Counted from the stretch's first letter, positions 51,892 to 60,122 are shown. The stretch is DNA of 64,000 nucleotides from Luteibacter aegosomatis (GCF_023078455.1 NZ_CP095740.1:1104001-1168000), one strand, 5' to 3'. The notes: generated from the letters alone by a model not told the origin. Numbers and translations are program-made.

Positions 51892-52557
51892 TCAGGTCAC
51901 GCGCAACGTCACCTTGCCGTCGACGACGCCATCGAAGCGCAACGCCGTCAGATCCGTCACCCACTCGACGCCCTCGGGCACTTCCTCCGGGTGATCCCCG
52001 GCGATCGCGATCACCCGCGCTCCCGCCGCAAGCCCCGCCTCGATTCCCGCGCGGGCATCCTCGAACACCAGGCAATCCTTCGGTTCGGCCTGCATGCGTT
52101 CGGCGCCGAGCAGGTAGGCCTCGGGATGGGGTTTGCCGTGGGTGACGATCTCGCCGGTCACCATCCGCGGCGGCACCGCGATGCCCGCGGCGCCGAGGCG
52201 CGCCTTCGCCAGCACGGTGTCGGCGGAGGTGACGATGGTCCAGGCGTCGGGCGGCAGCATCGCCAGCAATTCGGGCGCACCCGGAATCGGCACGATGCCG
52301 TCCACGTCCTCCACCTCTTCGGCGTAGAGTTTTTCGTATTCGGCCTGCACGTCGAGGCCCGGCGGCGTGAACTGCTTCACCGAGTCGTACATGCGCACGC
52401 CATGCAGGCGGGGCAGTACGTCGTGCCAGTCGATGCCGTGCGCGTCGCACCAGCGTTTCCAGATCTTCTCGACCACCACGCGGGAGTCGATGAGGGTGCC
52501 GTCCATGTCGAACAGCAGCGCGGTCGCTTCGATGACCGTGCCCGATTCAAGTCGCAT
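51892..52557 (-). CDS. HAD-superfamily sugar phosphatase
   Basis: A 221-residue HAD hydrolase of subfamily IA. Motif I is FDMDGTLIDS (nucleophile D17, acid/base D19), motif II is the T of IVTSAD, motif III is the K of GKPHPEAYL and motif IV is VFEDARAG. The helical cap after motif I resembles YfbT and 2-deoxyglucose-6-phosphate phosphatases, so a small sugar phosphate or glycerol-3-phosphate is the likely substrate. The start at ATG 52557 gives MRLESG; internal starts closer to the DMDG motif are possible. Confidence 0.86.
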   Translation of the reverse strand: MRLESGTVIEATALLFDMDGTLIDSRVVVEKIWKRWCDAHGIDWHDVLPRLHGVRMYDSVKQFTPPGLDVQAEYEKLYAEEVEDVDGIVPIPGAPELLAMLPPDAWTIVTSADTVLAKARLGAAGIAVPPRMVTGEIVTHGKPHPEAYLLGAERMQAEPKDCLVFEDARAGIEAGLAAGARVIAIAGDHPEEVPEGVEWVTDLTALRFDGVVDGKVTLRVT

Positions 52558-52631
52558 GTTGCCTCCGGGGAAGGGGACGCTTCGCGGCGCACCGCGAAAA
52601 CGTCCACCTTACCGGACTGCCCAGCCTTTCG

Positions 52632-54395
52632 TCAGCGGGAGGCCTTCGCCACGCCTTCGCGGACGGCCTTGGCGAGCAGCGCGTCGACCTCCGCGCTCGC
52701 CTGGTCGGCGGCCTGTTTCTGGCGCTGGGCGAGTGCGGCGTTGGCCTTGCCCTGCTCGGCGCGCACCTGGCCGATCGCCGCCATCTTCTTGCCCAGGTCG
52801 GCCTGCTCGCGTCCGATGGCGGCATGACCGGCCGCGTACTCCGTGGCGCTTGCGCCTCCCGCGTTCATTTCACGGCTCACCAGTTCGGCCTGGCGCGCGG
52901 AAAGCCTGGCCATCTGTTCGTTGAGGGCCGCCTGTTCCATATCGAGCTTCTGCTGCCGTTCGGCCTGCTCGCGTCCGGCTTCCGCCGGCTGCTGCGCCTT
53001 CGCGTAGATCTCGCGGATGCGCTGCAGGTACGCGCGGTCGGACAACACCCAGGCCTTGTCGCCGTCGCGGTACCACACGAACGGATCGTTGCCGGGGCGA
53101 GCGGCCTCGGCGCGGCGATAGTCGTCCGGGTCGCCGCGCATGACGGTGAGATCGTCGCTGTAGAGGATGAAGGCGCGCGCCGGCCTGTCGCCCTGGATGG
53201 TGACGATGCGCATGCCCTTGCCCGGCGTCGCCAGGGTGAGGGGCGTCGGCGGCACGGGAGGCGTGGGGGGCGTCATCGGCGTCACCGGGGTCACGGGCGT
53301 GGGTGGCGTCGGCGGCGTGAGTGGTGTCGCCGGCGCGACAGGCGCCGGTGGAGCGAGCGGCGTGGGCGGTATCGGCGCCGCGTAGGTGCCCGCGCTTTTC
53401 TCCTGGCCGTGGTCGCTCGCGGCGACGACGCGCCAGGGCAGGGCGGTGGCCACCACGGCCATGGCGACGAGCGCGAGCGTGAGGACGCGGGGTGGCGTCT
53501 CGTTGATTCGACCGAGCATGGTGAGTCTCCTCTTCAGGGTGAGGAAGGTGGGGGACGCGCCGGGCAGCGCGTGGTGCGGATGCGGCGAGACGCCGAGCCT
53601 TAGCAATAGACGTCCATACGACTGCGCCGCCTGGCGGCCGCGCGAGACCACCAGCGCGTCGCAGGCGGCTTCGCGGCACACGGCGTACTCACGGACGGCG
53701 AGGTGGGCCAGCGGATGGAAGAAGAACAGGATGCGCGCGAGCGCCGGTAGCCAGCCCAGGAGCAGGTCGCCGCGGCGCACGTGGGCCAGTTCGTGCATCA
53801 GGGCCATGTCGAGTTCGCGCTCGTCCAGCGCGTCGTCGGCGGGCAGGAGGATGGTCGGTCGCCACAGGCCGACCACCTGCGGCGAGACGACGTCGTGCGA
53901 TACCGCCAGGCGTGGCGAGCGGCGCAATCCCAGTTCGTGGGCGCGACGCGCGCAAAGCGTTTCCACGCGCACGTCGTCGTGCGGCATCGCCCGGCGCAGC
54001 AGCCCGGGGAGGTGTCGCGCCCGCCATGCGGCGATCGCCAGCTGCAGGAGTACCGCGACGGCCCATAGCGCGAGAAGTACGACGGTCCAGGCGACGGACG
54101 TCGTGGATGCGCTCGTCGGCATGCCGGAAGGCATGTCGCCACCCCCCGCGTCGACGACGATCGTGGTGCCGGCCGTGGCGACGTGCCGTGCCGGAAGCAG
54201 CGGCAGTTCGAGCAGTGAAGGGCAGGCGATGCCCAGCAGGAGCTGCGCACCGACCAGCCACCACAAGAGCGCGCGCATACCCGCCGAAAGCGAGGGCAGC
54301 GCCCGGCAGACGACGAACACGAGCCCTCCGAGCACGACCGCCTGAGCGGACGCGTGGACGAGGCGCGATGCCAGCAGATCGGCGAAGGCGTCCAT
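52632..54395 (-). CDS. BlaR1-like M56 membrane metallopeptidase without penicillin sensor
   Basis: Membrane protease of 587 residues. Four helices (about 15-33, 38-62, 102-125 and 300-318) carry an M56 zinc domain with HELAH at 201-205 and RREAACDAL-like E242. Instead of the penicillin-binding sensor of BlaR1, the C-terminus has a Pro/Thr-rich linker (about 335-400, repeated PPTP and PVTP units), a small domain around GDRPARAFILYSDDLTVM and a long Glu/Gln/Ala coiled coil. It should cleave its BlaI-like repressor on receiving a signal, but the signal is not a beta-lactam by this structure. It starts one base after the blaI stop. Confidence 0.87.
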   Translation of the reverse strand: MDAFADLLASRLVHASAQAVVLGGLVFVVCRALPSLSAGMRALLWWLVGAQLLLGIACPSLLELPLLPARHVATAGTTIVVDAGGGDMPSGMPTSASTTSVAWTVVLLALWAVAVLLQLAIAAWRARHLPGLLRRAMPHDDVRVETLCARRAHELGLRRSPRLAVSHDVVSPQVVGLWRPTILLPADDALDERELDMALMHELAHVRRGDLLLGWLPALARILFFFHPLAHLAVREYAVCREAACDALVVSRGRQAAQSYGRLLLRLGVSPHPHHALPGASPTFLTLKRRLTMLGRINETPPRVLTLALVAMAVVATALPWRVVAASDHGQEKSAGTYAAPIPPTPLAPPAPVAPATPLTPPTPPTPVTPVTPMTPPTPPVPPTPLTLATPGKGMRIVTIQGDRPARAFILYSDDLTVMRGDPDDYRRAEAARPGNDPFVWYRDGDKAWVLSDRAYLQRIREIYAKAQQPAEAGREQAERQQKLDMEQAALNEQMARLSARQAELVSREMNAGGASATEYAAGHAAIGREQADLGKKMAAIGQVRAEQGKANAALAQRQKQAADQASAEVDALLAKAVREGVAKASR

Positions 54396-54396
54396 G

Positions 54397-54783
54397 TCAG
54401 CGCCCCTTGCGCCGCGATTGCAGCGTGCCGACGAGCGCTTCCAGTTCGGCCAGCTCCGTATCGCTGACCTGGCCGCGTTCGGCCATCCAGGCGACGAAGG
54501 GCGACACGGAGCCTTGCAGGGTCTTCTCGACGAAGCGCGCGACGGCGCCGGTCATGACCTGTTCGGTGCCGTTGGTGGCGCTGTAGCGATAGGCGCCCTC
54601 GAGTCGGCGCCGGGAGAGATACCCCTTCGCGCGAAGGCGTTCCATCATCGTCAGCACGGTGGAGCGCGCCAGGCCGCGCGGTTCGCCGTAACCGGCGACG
54701 ACGTCGGCCACCGAGCTCTTCGGCGTTTCCTCGATGTACTGCAACAAGGCGAGTTCCTGGTCGCCGATGGTCTTGCCGGTCAT
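54397..54783 (-). CDS. blaI: BlaI/MecI-family repressor
   Basis: A 128-residue winged-helix repressor of the BlaI/MecI/CopY group. DNA-binding part about 8-75 (ALLQYIEETPKSSVADVV, STVLTMMERLRAKGYLSRR), then a dimerisation helix pair with FVEKTLQGSVSPFVAWM. The ATG at 54783 follows AGGAGAG. Two palindromes with the family TACA/TGTA core lie directly upstream, so it represses its own operon with the M56 protease. No beta-lactamase gene is present in the window. Confidence 0.92.
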   Translation of the reverse strand: MTGKTIGDQELALLQYIEETPKSSVADVVAGYGEPRGLARSTVLTMMERLRAKGYLSRRRLEGAYRYSATNGTEQVMTGAVARFVEKTLQGSVSPFVAWMAERGQVSDTELAELEALVGTLQSRRKGR

Positions 54784-54794
54784 GACGCTCTCCT

Positions 54795-54839
54795 GACTAC
54801 ATATGTAATCAGGATGCGCTTGACGACAGGTGTAGTCAA
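54795..54839 (-). promoter_or_regulatory. Two BlaI-type operators
   Basis: Operator 1 (54795-54810, GACTACATATGTAATC) is a 16-bp palindrome with one mismatched pair. Operator 2 (54820-54839) pairs TTGAC-x-ACA with TGTAGTCAA around GG. Both contain the TACA/TGTA pattern recognised by BlaI and MecI. On the minus strand operator 2 includes TTGACT, a possible -35 box. Binding would block transcription of the repressor-protease operon. Confidence 0.7.
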
Positions 54840-54987
54840 GTGCCGCAAGCCCGTCGTTACCGTGACGCGGGAACCCGGCGCGACGCGGTGGGATATCGCG
54901 AGACGCTACCTACGAAAAGACGATCAGGTTGCCTCTCCCTGGCGAAGACCGGGGCGCTGAGTTCCTGTTTTCACGGGAACACGAACC

Positions 54988-55017
54988 AAAAAAAAAGCCC
55001 CCGCCGAAGCGGGGGCT
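54988..55017 (-). terminator. Intrinsic terminator of the HU gene
   Basis: Read on the minus strand, a perfect 9-bp GC stem (AGCCCCCGC / GCGGGGGCT, loop TTCG) is followed by a run of nine T. It lies 33-62 bases after the HU stop codon. It is the clearest Rho-independent terminator in the window. Confidence 0.93.
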
Positions 55018-55049
55018 CTTCACGTGCAACTATCCGTGATCGCGAACGA

Positions 55050-55451
55050 TCAGGCGGCAGCGTCCTTGAGCTTCTTGAGCGGACGGACCTTGACCTTCAC
55101 CGAAGCGGGCTTGGCGGCGAACCAGCGCTCTTCACCGGTGAACGGATCCTTGCCCTTGCGCTTCGGCTTGGCGGCGACGGCGACCGAGGTGATCTTCAGC
55201 AGGCCCGGCAGCGTGAAGGTGCCGGCGCCCTTCTTGTGGACCGACGCGGAGATCGCGCCTTCGAGCGAGGCCAGCACGGCCTTCACGCTCTTGCTGTCGA
55301 CGCCGCTCTGCTCGACGATGTGCGAGACGAGCGAGGACTTCGAAAGCGGATCCTTGATCGGCTTGAGGGCGGCCGGGGCCTTGGCGGTCTTAGCAGCCTT
55401 GGCGGGCGCCTTGGCAGCTTTCTTCGCCGCCGTTTTGGTGGTCTTGGCCAT
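55050..55451 (-). CDS. HU-family DNA-binding protein with lysine-rich N-terminal tail
   Basis: Nucleoid protein of 133 residues. The first 38 residues are a Lys/Ala-rich tail of histone H1 type (repeated KAAKAPAKAAK-like units). A normal HU/IHF fold follows, with LVSHIVEQSGVDSKSVKAVL, the arm region GLLKITSVAVAAKPKRKGKD and PFTGEERWFAAKPASVKVK. The ATG at 55451 follows AAGGA by six bases; an ATG five codons upstream lacks a site. It has its own promoter region and terminator, consistent with strong single-gene expression. Confidence 0.92.
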   Translation of the reverse strand: MAKTTKTAAKKAAKAPAKAAKTAKAPAALKPIKDPLSKSSLVSHIVEQSGVDSKSVKAVLASLEGAISASVHKKGAGTFTLPGLLKITSVAVAAKPKRKGKDPFTGEERWFAAKPASVKVKVRPLKKLKDAAA

Positions 55452-55514
55452 GGTTATCCTTGTCACGTGATTCGAATGTTGCGGCCTTTATGGCCGGTGC
55501 CCAGCGGGCGACTC

Positions 55515-55585
55515 ACTCTAGCGTTGCTTTGGTCCGCTGAAAATAGGGTTTCCGAAGATTTTTTCCGTTTTGGGTCCTTTTTTTT
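55515..55585 (-). promoter_or_regulatory. Promoter with upstream A-tracts for the HU gene
   Basis: On the minus strand TAGAGT (55520 down to 55515) is a good -10 box with a weak TTTTCA -35 box 17 bases upstream. Runs of six, four and eight A lie at 55559-55564, 55568-55571 and 55578-55585, with centres 8 and 12 bp apart. In such a GC-rich genome these suggest a bent or UP-element-type upstream region. Confidence 0.5.
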
Positions 55586-55708
55586 CGGGGTTTGTGTGAC
55601 GCGTTGCGGAAAAAGTCAGTCTTGCACGCCCGGGCGAGGGGTATGATGACCTCCATGCGCGGACTCTGGCACGATGTCACATCGTTCCGCGGGCATCCCC
55701 AAGGCCAC

Positions 55709-56686
55709 ATGCTCCCACTCACCGACAGTCACGGCCGTACCAAACGGAAGCTGCGGATATCGCTTACCGACCGCTGCAATTTCCGTTGCACGTACTGCAT
55801 GCCCGAGCATCCGGACTGGCTGCCTCGGGCGAGCCTGCTCACGCGCGACGAGGTGCTTCGCCTGGCCGGCCTCTTCGTGGCACATGGCATCGAGCAGATC
55901 CGCCTGACCGGCGGCGAGCCCTTGTTGCGCCGCGATCTGACCGAATGCGTGCGTGGCCTAGACGGGCTGCGTGAGCGGGGCCTCCGCCGCGTGTCGATGA
56001 CCACCAACGCATCGCGCATCGCCCCTCGCGCCGTCGAACTGGTCGAGGCGGGTGTCGACGACTTCAACGTGAGCCTGGATGCCGTCGACGCCGACCTGTT
56101 CCGGCGCATGACCCTGCGCGAGATCGCGCCCGTGCTCGACGGCATCGAGGCCCTGGCGGCGGCGGGGGCCCGGGTCAAGCTCAACGCGGTCGTGGTACGC
56201 GGCGACAACGACGGCGAGATCGTGCGCCTGCTCGAATGGGCGATGGAGCGACACCTTCCGCTGCGCTTCATCGAATACATGCCGCTGGATGCGCCGGGAC
56301 ACTGGCGGCGCGACGCGGTGGTTTCCGAGGCCGACATGATCGCCGCCATCGAAAAGCGGGGGCATGTGGTCGAACGCCAGCCCCGCGGCGCCGACCCGGC
56401 CACGCCCTGGCGCATCGATGGGCACTACGAATTAGGCATCATCTCCACCGTTTCCAACCCTTTTTGCAGTACCTGCGACCGCCTGCGGCTCACCGCCACG
56501 GGCGAACTCTTCACTTGCCTGTTCTCGCCCGTGGGTATGCCGCTGGGTAAGCGAATGCGCGACGGTGCCGACGACGAGGCGCTCTCGGCGCTCGTCCGCA
56601 AGGCCGTGTGGCTCAAGGACGCGGGGTATGCCGCTCGCCCGGGCCCCGTCGCGCGTGCGACCACCATGCATACGATGGGCGGCTGA
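55709..56686 (+). CDS. moaA: GTP 3',8-cyclase MoaA
   Basis: Radical SAM enzyme of 325 residues that starts molybdenum cofactor synthesis by rearranging GTP. The radical SAM cluster is C23, C27 and C30 in DRCNFRCTYC. The C-terminal cluster uses cysteines in NPFCSTCDRLRL and FTCLF, and the protein ends with the essential GG (HTMGG). The start at ATG 55709 gives MLPLTDSHGR, the usual N-terminus; ATGs 18 and 22 codons upstream are less likely. It is the first gene of a five-gene cofactor operon. Confidence 0.94.
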   Translation: MLPLTDSHGRTKRKLRISLTDRCNFRCTYCMPEHPDWLPRASLLTRDEVLRLAGLFVAHGIEQIRLTGGEPLLRRDLTECVRGLDGLRERGLRRVSMTTNASRIAPRAVELVEAGVDDFNVSLDAVDADLFRRMTLREIAPVLDGIEALAAAGARVKLNAVVVRGDNDGEIVRLLEWAMERHLPLRFIEYMPLDAPGHWRRDAVVSEADMIAAIEKRGHVVERQPRGADPATPWRIDGHYELGIISTVSNPFCSTCDRLRLTATGELFTCLFSPVGMPLGKRMRDGADDEALSALVRKAVWLKDAGYAARPGPVARATTMHTMGG

Positions 56687-56695
56687 AGATCCCTT

Positions 56696-56944
56696 ATGAC
56701 AACGATCGTCTTCGAACTCTACGCCAGCCTCGAACGACTGGCCGGCACCCGCGAATACCGGCTCGACGCCGGCGACGCCGCCACGGTCGGCGATGCGCTG
56801 GATCGCCTGAACGCGGCGCGTCCCGAGCTTGCCGAATTGGTGGCTCGCTGCGCCTGCGCCTCGGGCGACGCTATCGTGCGCCGTACCGATCCCTTGCCCG
56901 GCGACGGACGCATCGCGCTGTTGCCGCCGGTGGCGGGAGGCTGA
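56696..56944 (+). CDS. moaD: Molybdopterin synthase small subunit MoaD
   Basis: Ubiquitin-fold sulfur carrier of 82 residues ending in PPVAGG; the terminal glycine becomes a thiocarboxylate that gives sulfur to the pterin precursor. Beta-grasp features are IVFELYASLERLAG and the RIALLPPVAGG strand. It lies nine bases after moaA and two bases before moaE, its partner in molybdopterin synthase. Confidence 0.93.
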   Translation: MTTIVFELYASLERLAGTREYRLDAGDAATVGDALDRLNAARPELAELVARCACASGDAIVRRTDPLPGDGRIALLPPVAGG

Positions 56945-56946
56945 CC

Positions 56947-57435
56947 ATGGAGCGACACGTGCTGTCCGATCACCCCATCGCCATCGACGCGCTGCTCGAA
57001 CTGGACGCCCACCCGGAATGCGGCGGCCTCGCCCTCTTCGTCGGTACCGTGCGCGACCACCACGAGGGACGCGCGGTGACCCGTCTTCGTTACACCGCGC
57101 ATGAAGCCCTGGCCGGCAAGATCATCCGGGAGGTGGAACAGGCCACCCGGGACCGGTTCGGTGTGCCCTACGTGCGCATCGTGCACCGCCTCGGCGACCT
57201 CGCCATCGGCGACGTGGCCATCGCCTGCGTGGTGAGGGCGCCGCACCGCGCCGAAGCCTTCGACGCCTGCCGACATGCGGTGGACGCGGTGAAACATGGC
57301 GCGCCCATCTGGAAGGAAGAATTCTACGCCGACGGCAGCAGCGCCTTCGTGGAGGGCTGCTGCATCCGCGACGACCTCGACGCCGATGCCGCGGCGCCCC
57401 TCCACCATCGTCACACGCATGCGAGCCACGGATGA
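56947..57435 (+). CDS. moaE: Molybdopterin synthase large subunit MoaE
   Basis: Catalytic subunit of 162 residues. Family features are GGLALFVGTVRDHHEG, LRYTAHEALAGKII and the active-site region DAVKHGAPIWKEEFYADG, with the two lysines that handle the MoaD thiocarboxylate. The C-terminus is extended by a His-rich tail (LHHRHTHASHG) that could bind metal but may be incidental. It overlaps the next gene by ATGA. Confidence 0.94.
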   Translation: MERHVLSDHPIAIDALLELDAHPECGGLALFVGTVRDHHEGRAVTRLRYTAHEALAGKIIREVEQATRDRFGVPYVRIVHRLGDLAIGDVAIACVVRAPHRAEAFDACRHAVDAVKHGAPIWKEEFYADGSSAFVEGCCIRDDLDADAAAPLHHRHTHASHG

Positions 57436-58370
57436 AAGACGTCGGCCTGAAACCGGACTCGCTGCGCGTGGCCCGGGCCACCGCCACCCTCCACGCGCCG
57501 GCGCATTGCATCGAGCGGCTGCATAGCGGCGACACGGAAAAAGGCGATGCGTTGAAGACCGCGCGCGTCGCCGGCATCCTCGCGGCCAAGCGTACGGACG
57601 AACTGATCCCGCTGTGCCATCCGTTGCCCATCCATCGCGCGGAAGTCACCTATGAACTCGACGAGACGTCCGTCAGGGTGATCGCCGAGGTGCAGACCAT
57701 CGGCCCCACCGGGGTCGAGATGGAGGCGTTGACCGCGGCCAGCCTCGCCGCGCTCACGCTCTACGACATGCTCAAGCCGTACTGCGAGCCCGACGACATG
57801 CACATCGAGGCGTGCCGCCTCGAACGCAAGACGGGCGGCAAGTCGCATTACCGTCGACAGCTTTCGCAGCCGCGCGACGCGGCGGTCGTGGTGCTGTCGG
57901 ACACCGTCGCCGCGGGCGCCGCGCGCGATACCGCGGGCGTCTTCGTGCGCGATGCGCTCGAGCAGGCCGGTTTCGGGCCGGTCGGCTACACGGTGATCGC
58001 CGACGACGCGGGCACCCTCGGCGACACGATCCGCCGCCTCGCCGAGGCGGGCGTGGCGTTGATCGTCACGGTGGGCGGGACGGGGTTGGGACCGCGCGAC
58101 ATCACCGTGGACACGGTGACGCCGATGCTCGACGTCGAGATCCCCGGCATCATGGAAGCCGCGCGCGCCTTCGGCCAACGGCGGATGCCCTTCGCCATGC
58201 TGTCCCGGGGCATCGCGGGCTACGTGCGGGATTCGTTGCTGCTCACGTTCCCGGGTAGTCGCGGCGGCGCCTCCGAATCGCTCGCCGCCACCTTACCGGG
58301 CATCGTCCACCTGATCGAGACCGCCCGCCGCGGCGGACGCCACGCCGGCGGATACGGCGAGGAAACCTGA
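57432..58370 (+). CDS. moaCB: Fused MoaC-MoaB molybdenum cofactor protein
   Basis: Two-domain protein of 312 residues. The MoaC domain (about 1-148) begins MKDVGLK and includes CHPLPIHRAEV, the MEALTAASLAALTLYDM helix and KTGGKSHY; it makes cyclic pyranopterin monophosphate. The MoaB/MogA-type domain (about 155-310) has GGTGLGPRDITVDT, the VEIPGIMEAAR loop and LLTFPGSRGGASESL for adenylylating molybdopterin. Both domains keep their motifs, so both steps should work. Such fusions are known in this order of bacteria. It overlaps moaE by ATGA and precedes moeA by two bases. Confidence 0.93.
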   Translation: MKDVGLKPDSLRVARATATLHAPAHCIERLHSGDTEKGDALKTARVAGILAAKRTDELIPLCHPLPIHRAEVTYELDETSVRVIAEVQTIGPTGVEMEALTAASLAALTLYDMLKPYCEPDDMHIEACRLERKTGGKSHYRRQLSQPRDAAVVVLSDTVAAGAARDTAGVFVRDALEQAGFGPVGYTVIADDAGTLGDTIRRLAEAGVALIVTVGGTGLGPRDITVDTVTPMLDVEIPGIMEAARAFGQRRMPFAMLSRGIAGYVRDSLLLTFPGSRGGASESLAATLPGIVHLIETARRGGRHAGGYGEET

Positions 58371-58372
58371 CC

Positions 58373-59563
58373 ATGGCGTTGATTCCGCTCGAACAGGCCC
58401 TCGAACACTATGCGTGCGTCCGCCCGCTACCGGTGCATCGCGTACCGTTGGACATCGCGCTGGGGGCCGTGCTGGCGGAGTCGCCGAGATCGCGTCTTTC
58501 GTTGCCGCGCTTCACGCAGAGTGCGATGGACGGCTACGCGGTGCGCGCGGCTGACGGCGTCGGCCCCCGGGCCCTCATCGGCACTTCGGCGGCGGGGTCT
58601 CCCGCCGACGTGCATGTCGGCGAGGGACAGGCCGTGCGCATCCTCACCGGCGGCATGCTTCCCGACGGTGCCGACGCCGTCGCCCGCCAGGAAATCGTCG
58701 AGCGCGACGGCCAGGGCATCGTCTTGCGTGAAGCGGTGCGGGTGGGCGAAGCGATACGTCGCGAGGGCGAGGAACTCAAGCAAGGTGACGTGCTCGCCGA
58801 GGCGGGCCAGCGCGTGACCGCCGGCCTCGTCGCGGTGCTGGCGATGGCGGGCGTCGACGAAATCGACGTGCGCCGCCGTCCCCGCGTGTCCGTGCTGATC
58901 ACGGGCGACGAGGTGCTGCGCGTGGGGCACCCCCTGGGTCCCGGTCAGATCTACGACGCGAACGGCCCGCTGCTTCGCGCGTGGTTCGTCGAGCATGGCT
59001 ACGGCGAGCCGGTGATCGGCTACGTGAGGGACGACGAGCGGGAACTGGAAGAAGCCATGAGCGCGGCCCTCGACAGCGCCGACCTGGTCATCACCAGCGG
59101 CGGCGTGTCCGTGGGCGATCGTGATTACGTGCCGCTCGTCGCCGATCGACTCGGCGTGCGGCGGAAATTCTGGAAAGTGGCGCAGAAGCCGGGAAAACCG
59201 CTCTGGTACGGTGTTCGTGACGACGGCAAGGCCTTGCTGGGCATGCCCGGCAATCCGGGCGCGGTCCTGGTCTGCCTGGCGATCCACGCCCGGGCGGTAC
59301 TTGGCCGTCTGGAAGGCGAAACGTCGAGCCAGCCGGCATGGTGCCATGGCGTGTTGACGACCAACGTGGAGGCCGACGCCGAGCGCGATCGACTCCTGCG
59401 GATGCGGCTGGACCTGGGCGACGGTACCGCGCGCCTGACGCTGTTGCCGAAGCAGGAGTCGCACATGCTCAGCAATCTCGCGTCGGCCCACGTGCTGGCA
59501 TGGTTGCCCTCGCGCGGCGAGCCGTTCGCGGCGGGCGAACGGGTAGCGTGGATTTCTCTTTGA
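58373..59563 (+). CDS. moeA: Molybdopterin molybdotransferase MoeA
   Basis: Enzyme of 396 residues that inserts molybdate into adenylylated molybdopterin. Typical segments are RFTQSAMDGYAVRAAD, GGMLPDGADAVARQE, VLITGDEVL, the TSGGVSVGDRDYVP loop and GMPGNPGAVLVC, followed by the C-terminal domain 4. The length is normal for the family. It is the last gene of moaA-moaD-moaE-moaCB-moeA and is followed by a dispersed repeat. No molybdate transporter or molybdoenzyme gene is in the window. Confidence 0.95.
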   Translation: MALIPLEQALEHYACVRPLPVHRVPLDIALGAVLAESPRSRLSLPRFTQSAMDGYAVRAADGVGPRALIGTSAAGSPADVHVGEGQAVRILTGGMLPDGADAVARQEIVERDGQGIVLREAVRVGEAIRREGEELKQGDVLAEAGQRVTAGLVAVLAMAGVDEIDVRRRPRVSVLITGDEVLRVGHPLGPGQIYDANGPLLRAWFVEHGYGEPVIGYVRDDERELEEAMSAALDSADLVITSGGVSVGDRDYVPLVADRLGVRRKFWKVAQKPGKPLWYGVRDDGKALLGMPGNPGAVLVCLAIHARAVLGRLEGETSSQPAWCHGVLTTNVEADAERDRLLRMRLDLGDGTARLTLLPKQESHMLSNLASAHVLAWLPSRGEPFAAGERVAWISL

Positions 59564-59575
59564 GAGCCGAAACGC

Positions 59576-59651
59576 ATCGCGGACAGGGCCCGCTCCGACC
59601 CTTCGGTAGATACGCTGCTACCGAAGGGTGGGAGCGGACCCTGTCCGCGAT
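59576..59651. repeat. Dispersed 76-bp inverted repeat, copy 6
   Basis: Outer arms GCGGACAGGGCCCGC / GCGGACCCTGTCCGC and inner arms CCGACCCTTCGGTAG / CTACCGAAGGGTGGG. Unlike the other copies both inner arms carry the CTTCGG/CCGAAG version, a compensated change. It starts 12 bases after the moeA stop. Confidence 0.85.
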
Positions 59652-59669
59652 TCCCGCGAAGCGGAAGCT

Positions 59670-60035
59670 TTACCAGGCCTTCACGTCCGACACGACGACC
59701 GTGTAATCCTGCATGTCCGACGAGTAGCGGAACAGGCGGCCCAGGTCGAAGTCCACGCTCTTGCCCGGCTCGATGTTCGAGGTGCCGGCCGGCCAACCCT
59801 GCTTGCTGGCGACGACCTTGCCCGAGGCGTCCTTCGCGTCGATGCGGATCTGCGCGGCGGCGGGTTCGCTGCACTTGTTGACGAGGTTGCCCTTCATGCT
59901 GAAACGCGGCTGGCCGGCGCCCTGCTGGATCTTCACGGCGAAGCCGTCGACGGCGAAATCCTTGGCGGTGCAGGCCGCATGGGCCGAGAGCGGAGCCGCG
60001 ATCAGCAGCGCGGCAGCGATGGCGATCTTTTTCAT
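59670..60035 (-). CDS. Small exported protein, unknown function
   Basis: A 121-residue protein I do not recognise. The signal peptide is residues 1-20 (MKKIAIAAALLIAAPLSAHA). The mature part of about 100 residues has two cysteines (ACTAKD and NKCSEP) that could form one disulfide. Its strand-rich pattern (VAVKIQQG to MQDYTVVVSDV) is consistent with an Ig-like or FxLYD-type sandwich. It is a single gene between the molybdenum operon and rnhB. Confidence 0.75.
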   Translation of the reverse strand: MKKIAIAAALLIAAPLSAHAACTAKDFAVDGFAVKIQQGAGQPRFSMKGNLVNKCSEPAAAQIRIDAKDASGKVVASKQGWPAGTSNIEPGKSVDFDLGRLFRYSSDMQDYTVVVSDVKAW

Positions 60036-60122
60036 TGGTGGTCCCTATGGTGATGAATAAACCGGACGCCGCGAAATAGGGCGTTGCCGACTTATCGGCG
60101 GGAACATCCAAGACTTTAGGCT

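Noticed and set aside
53167..53385. Plus-strand frame rich in Gly-x-x repeats resembling a collagen-like protein
   Set aside because: It is exactly antisense to the Pro/Thr-rich linker of the M56 protease. The Gly pattern follows from the reverse complement of proline codons, and there is no start context.
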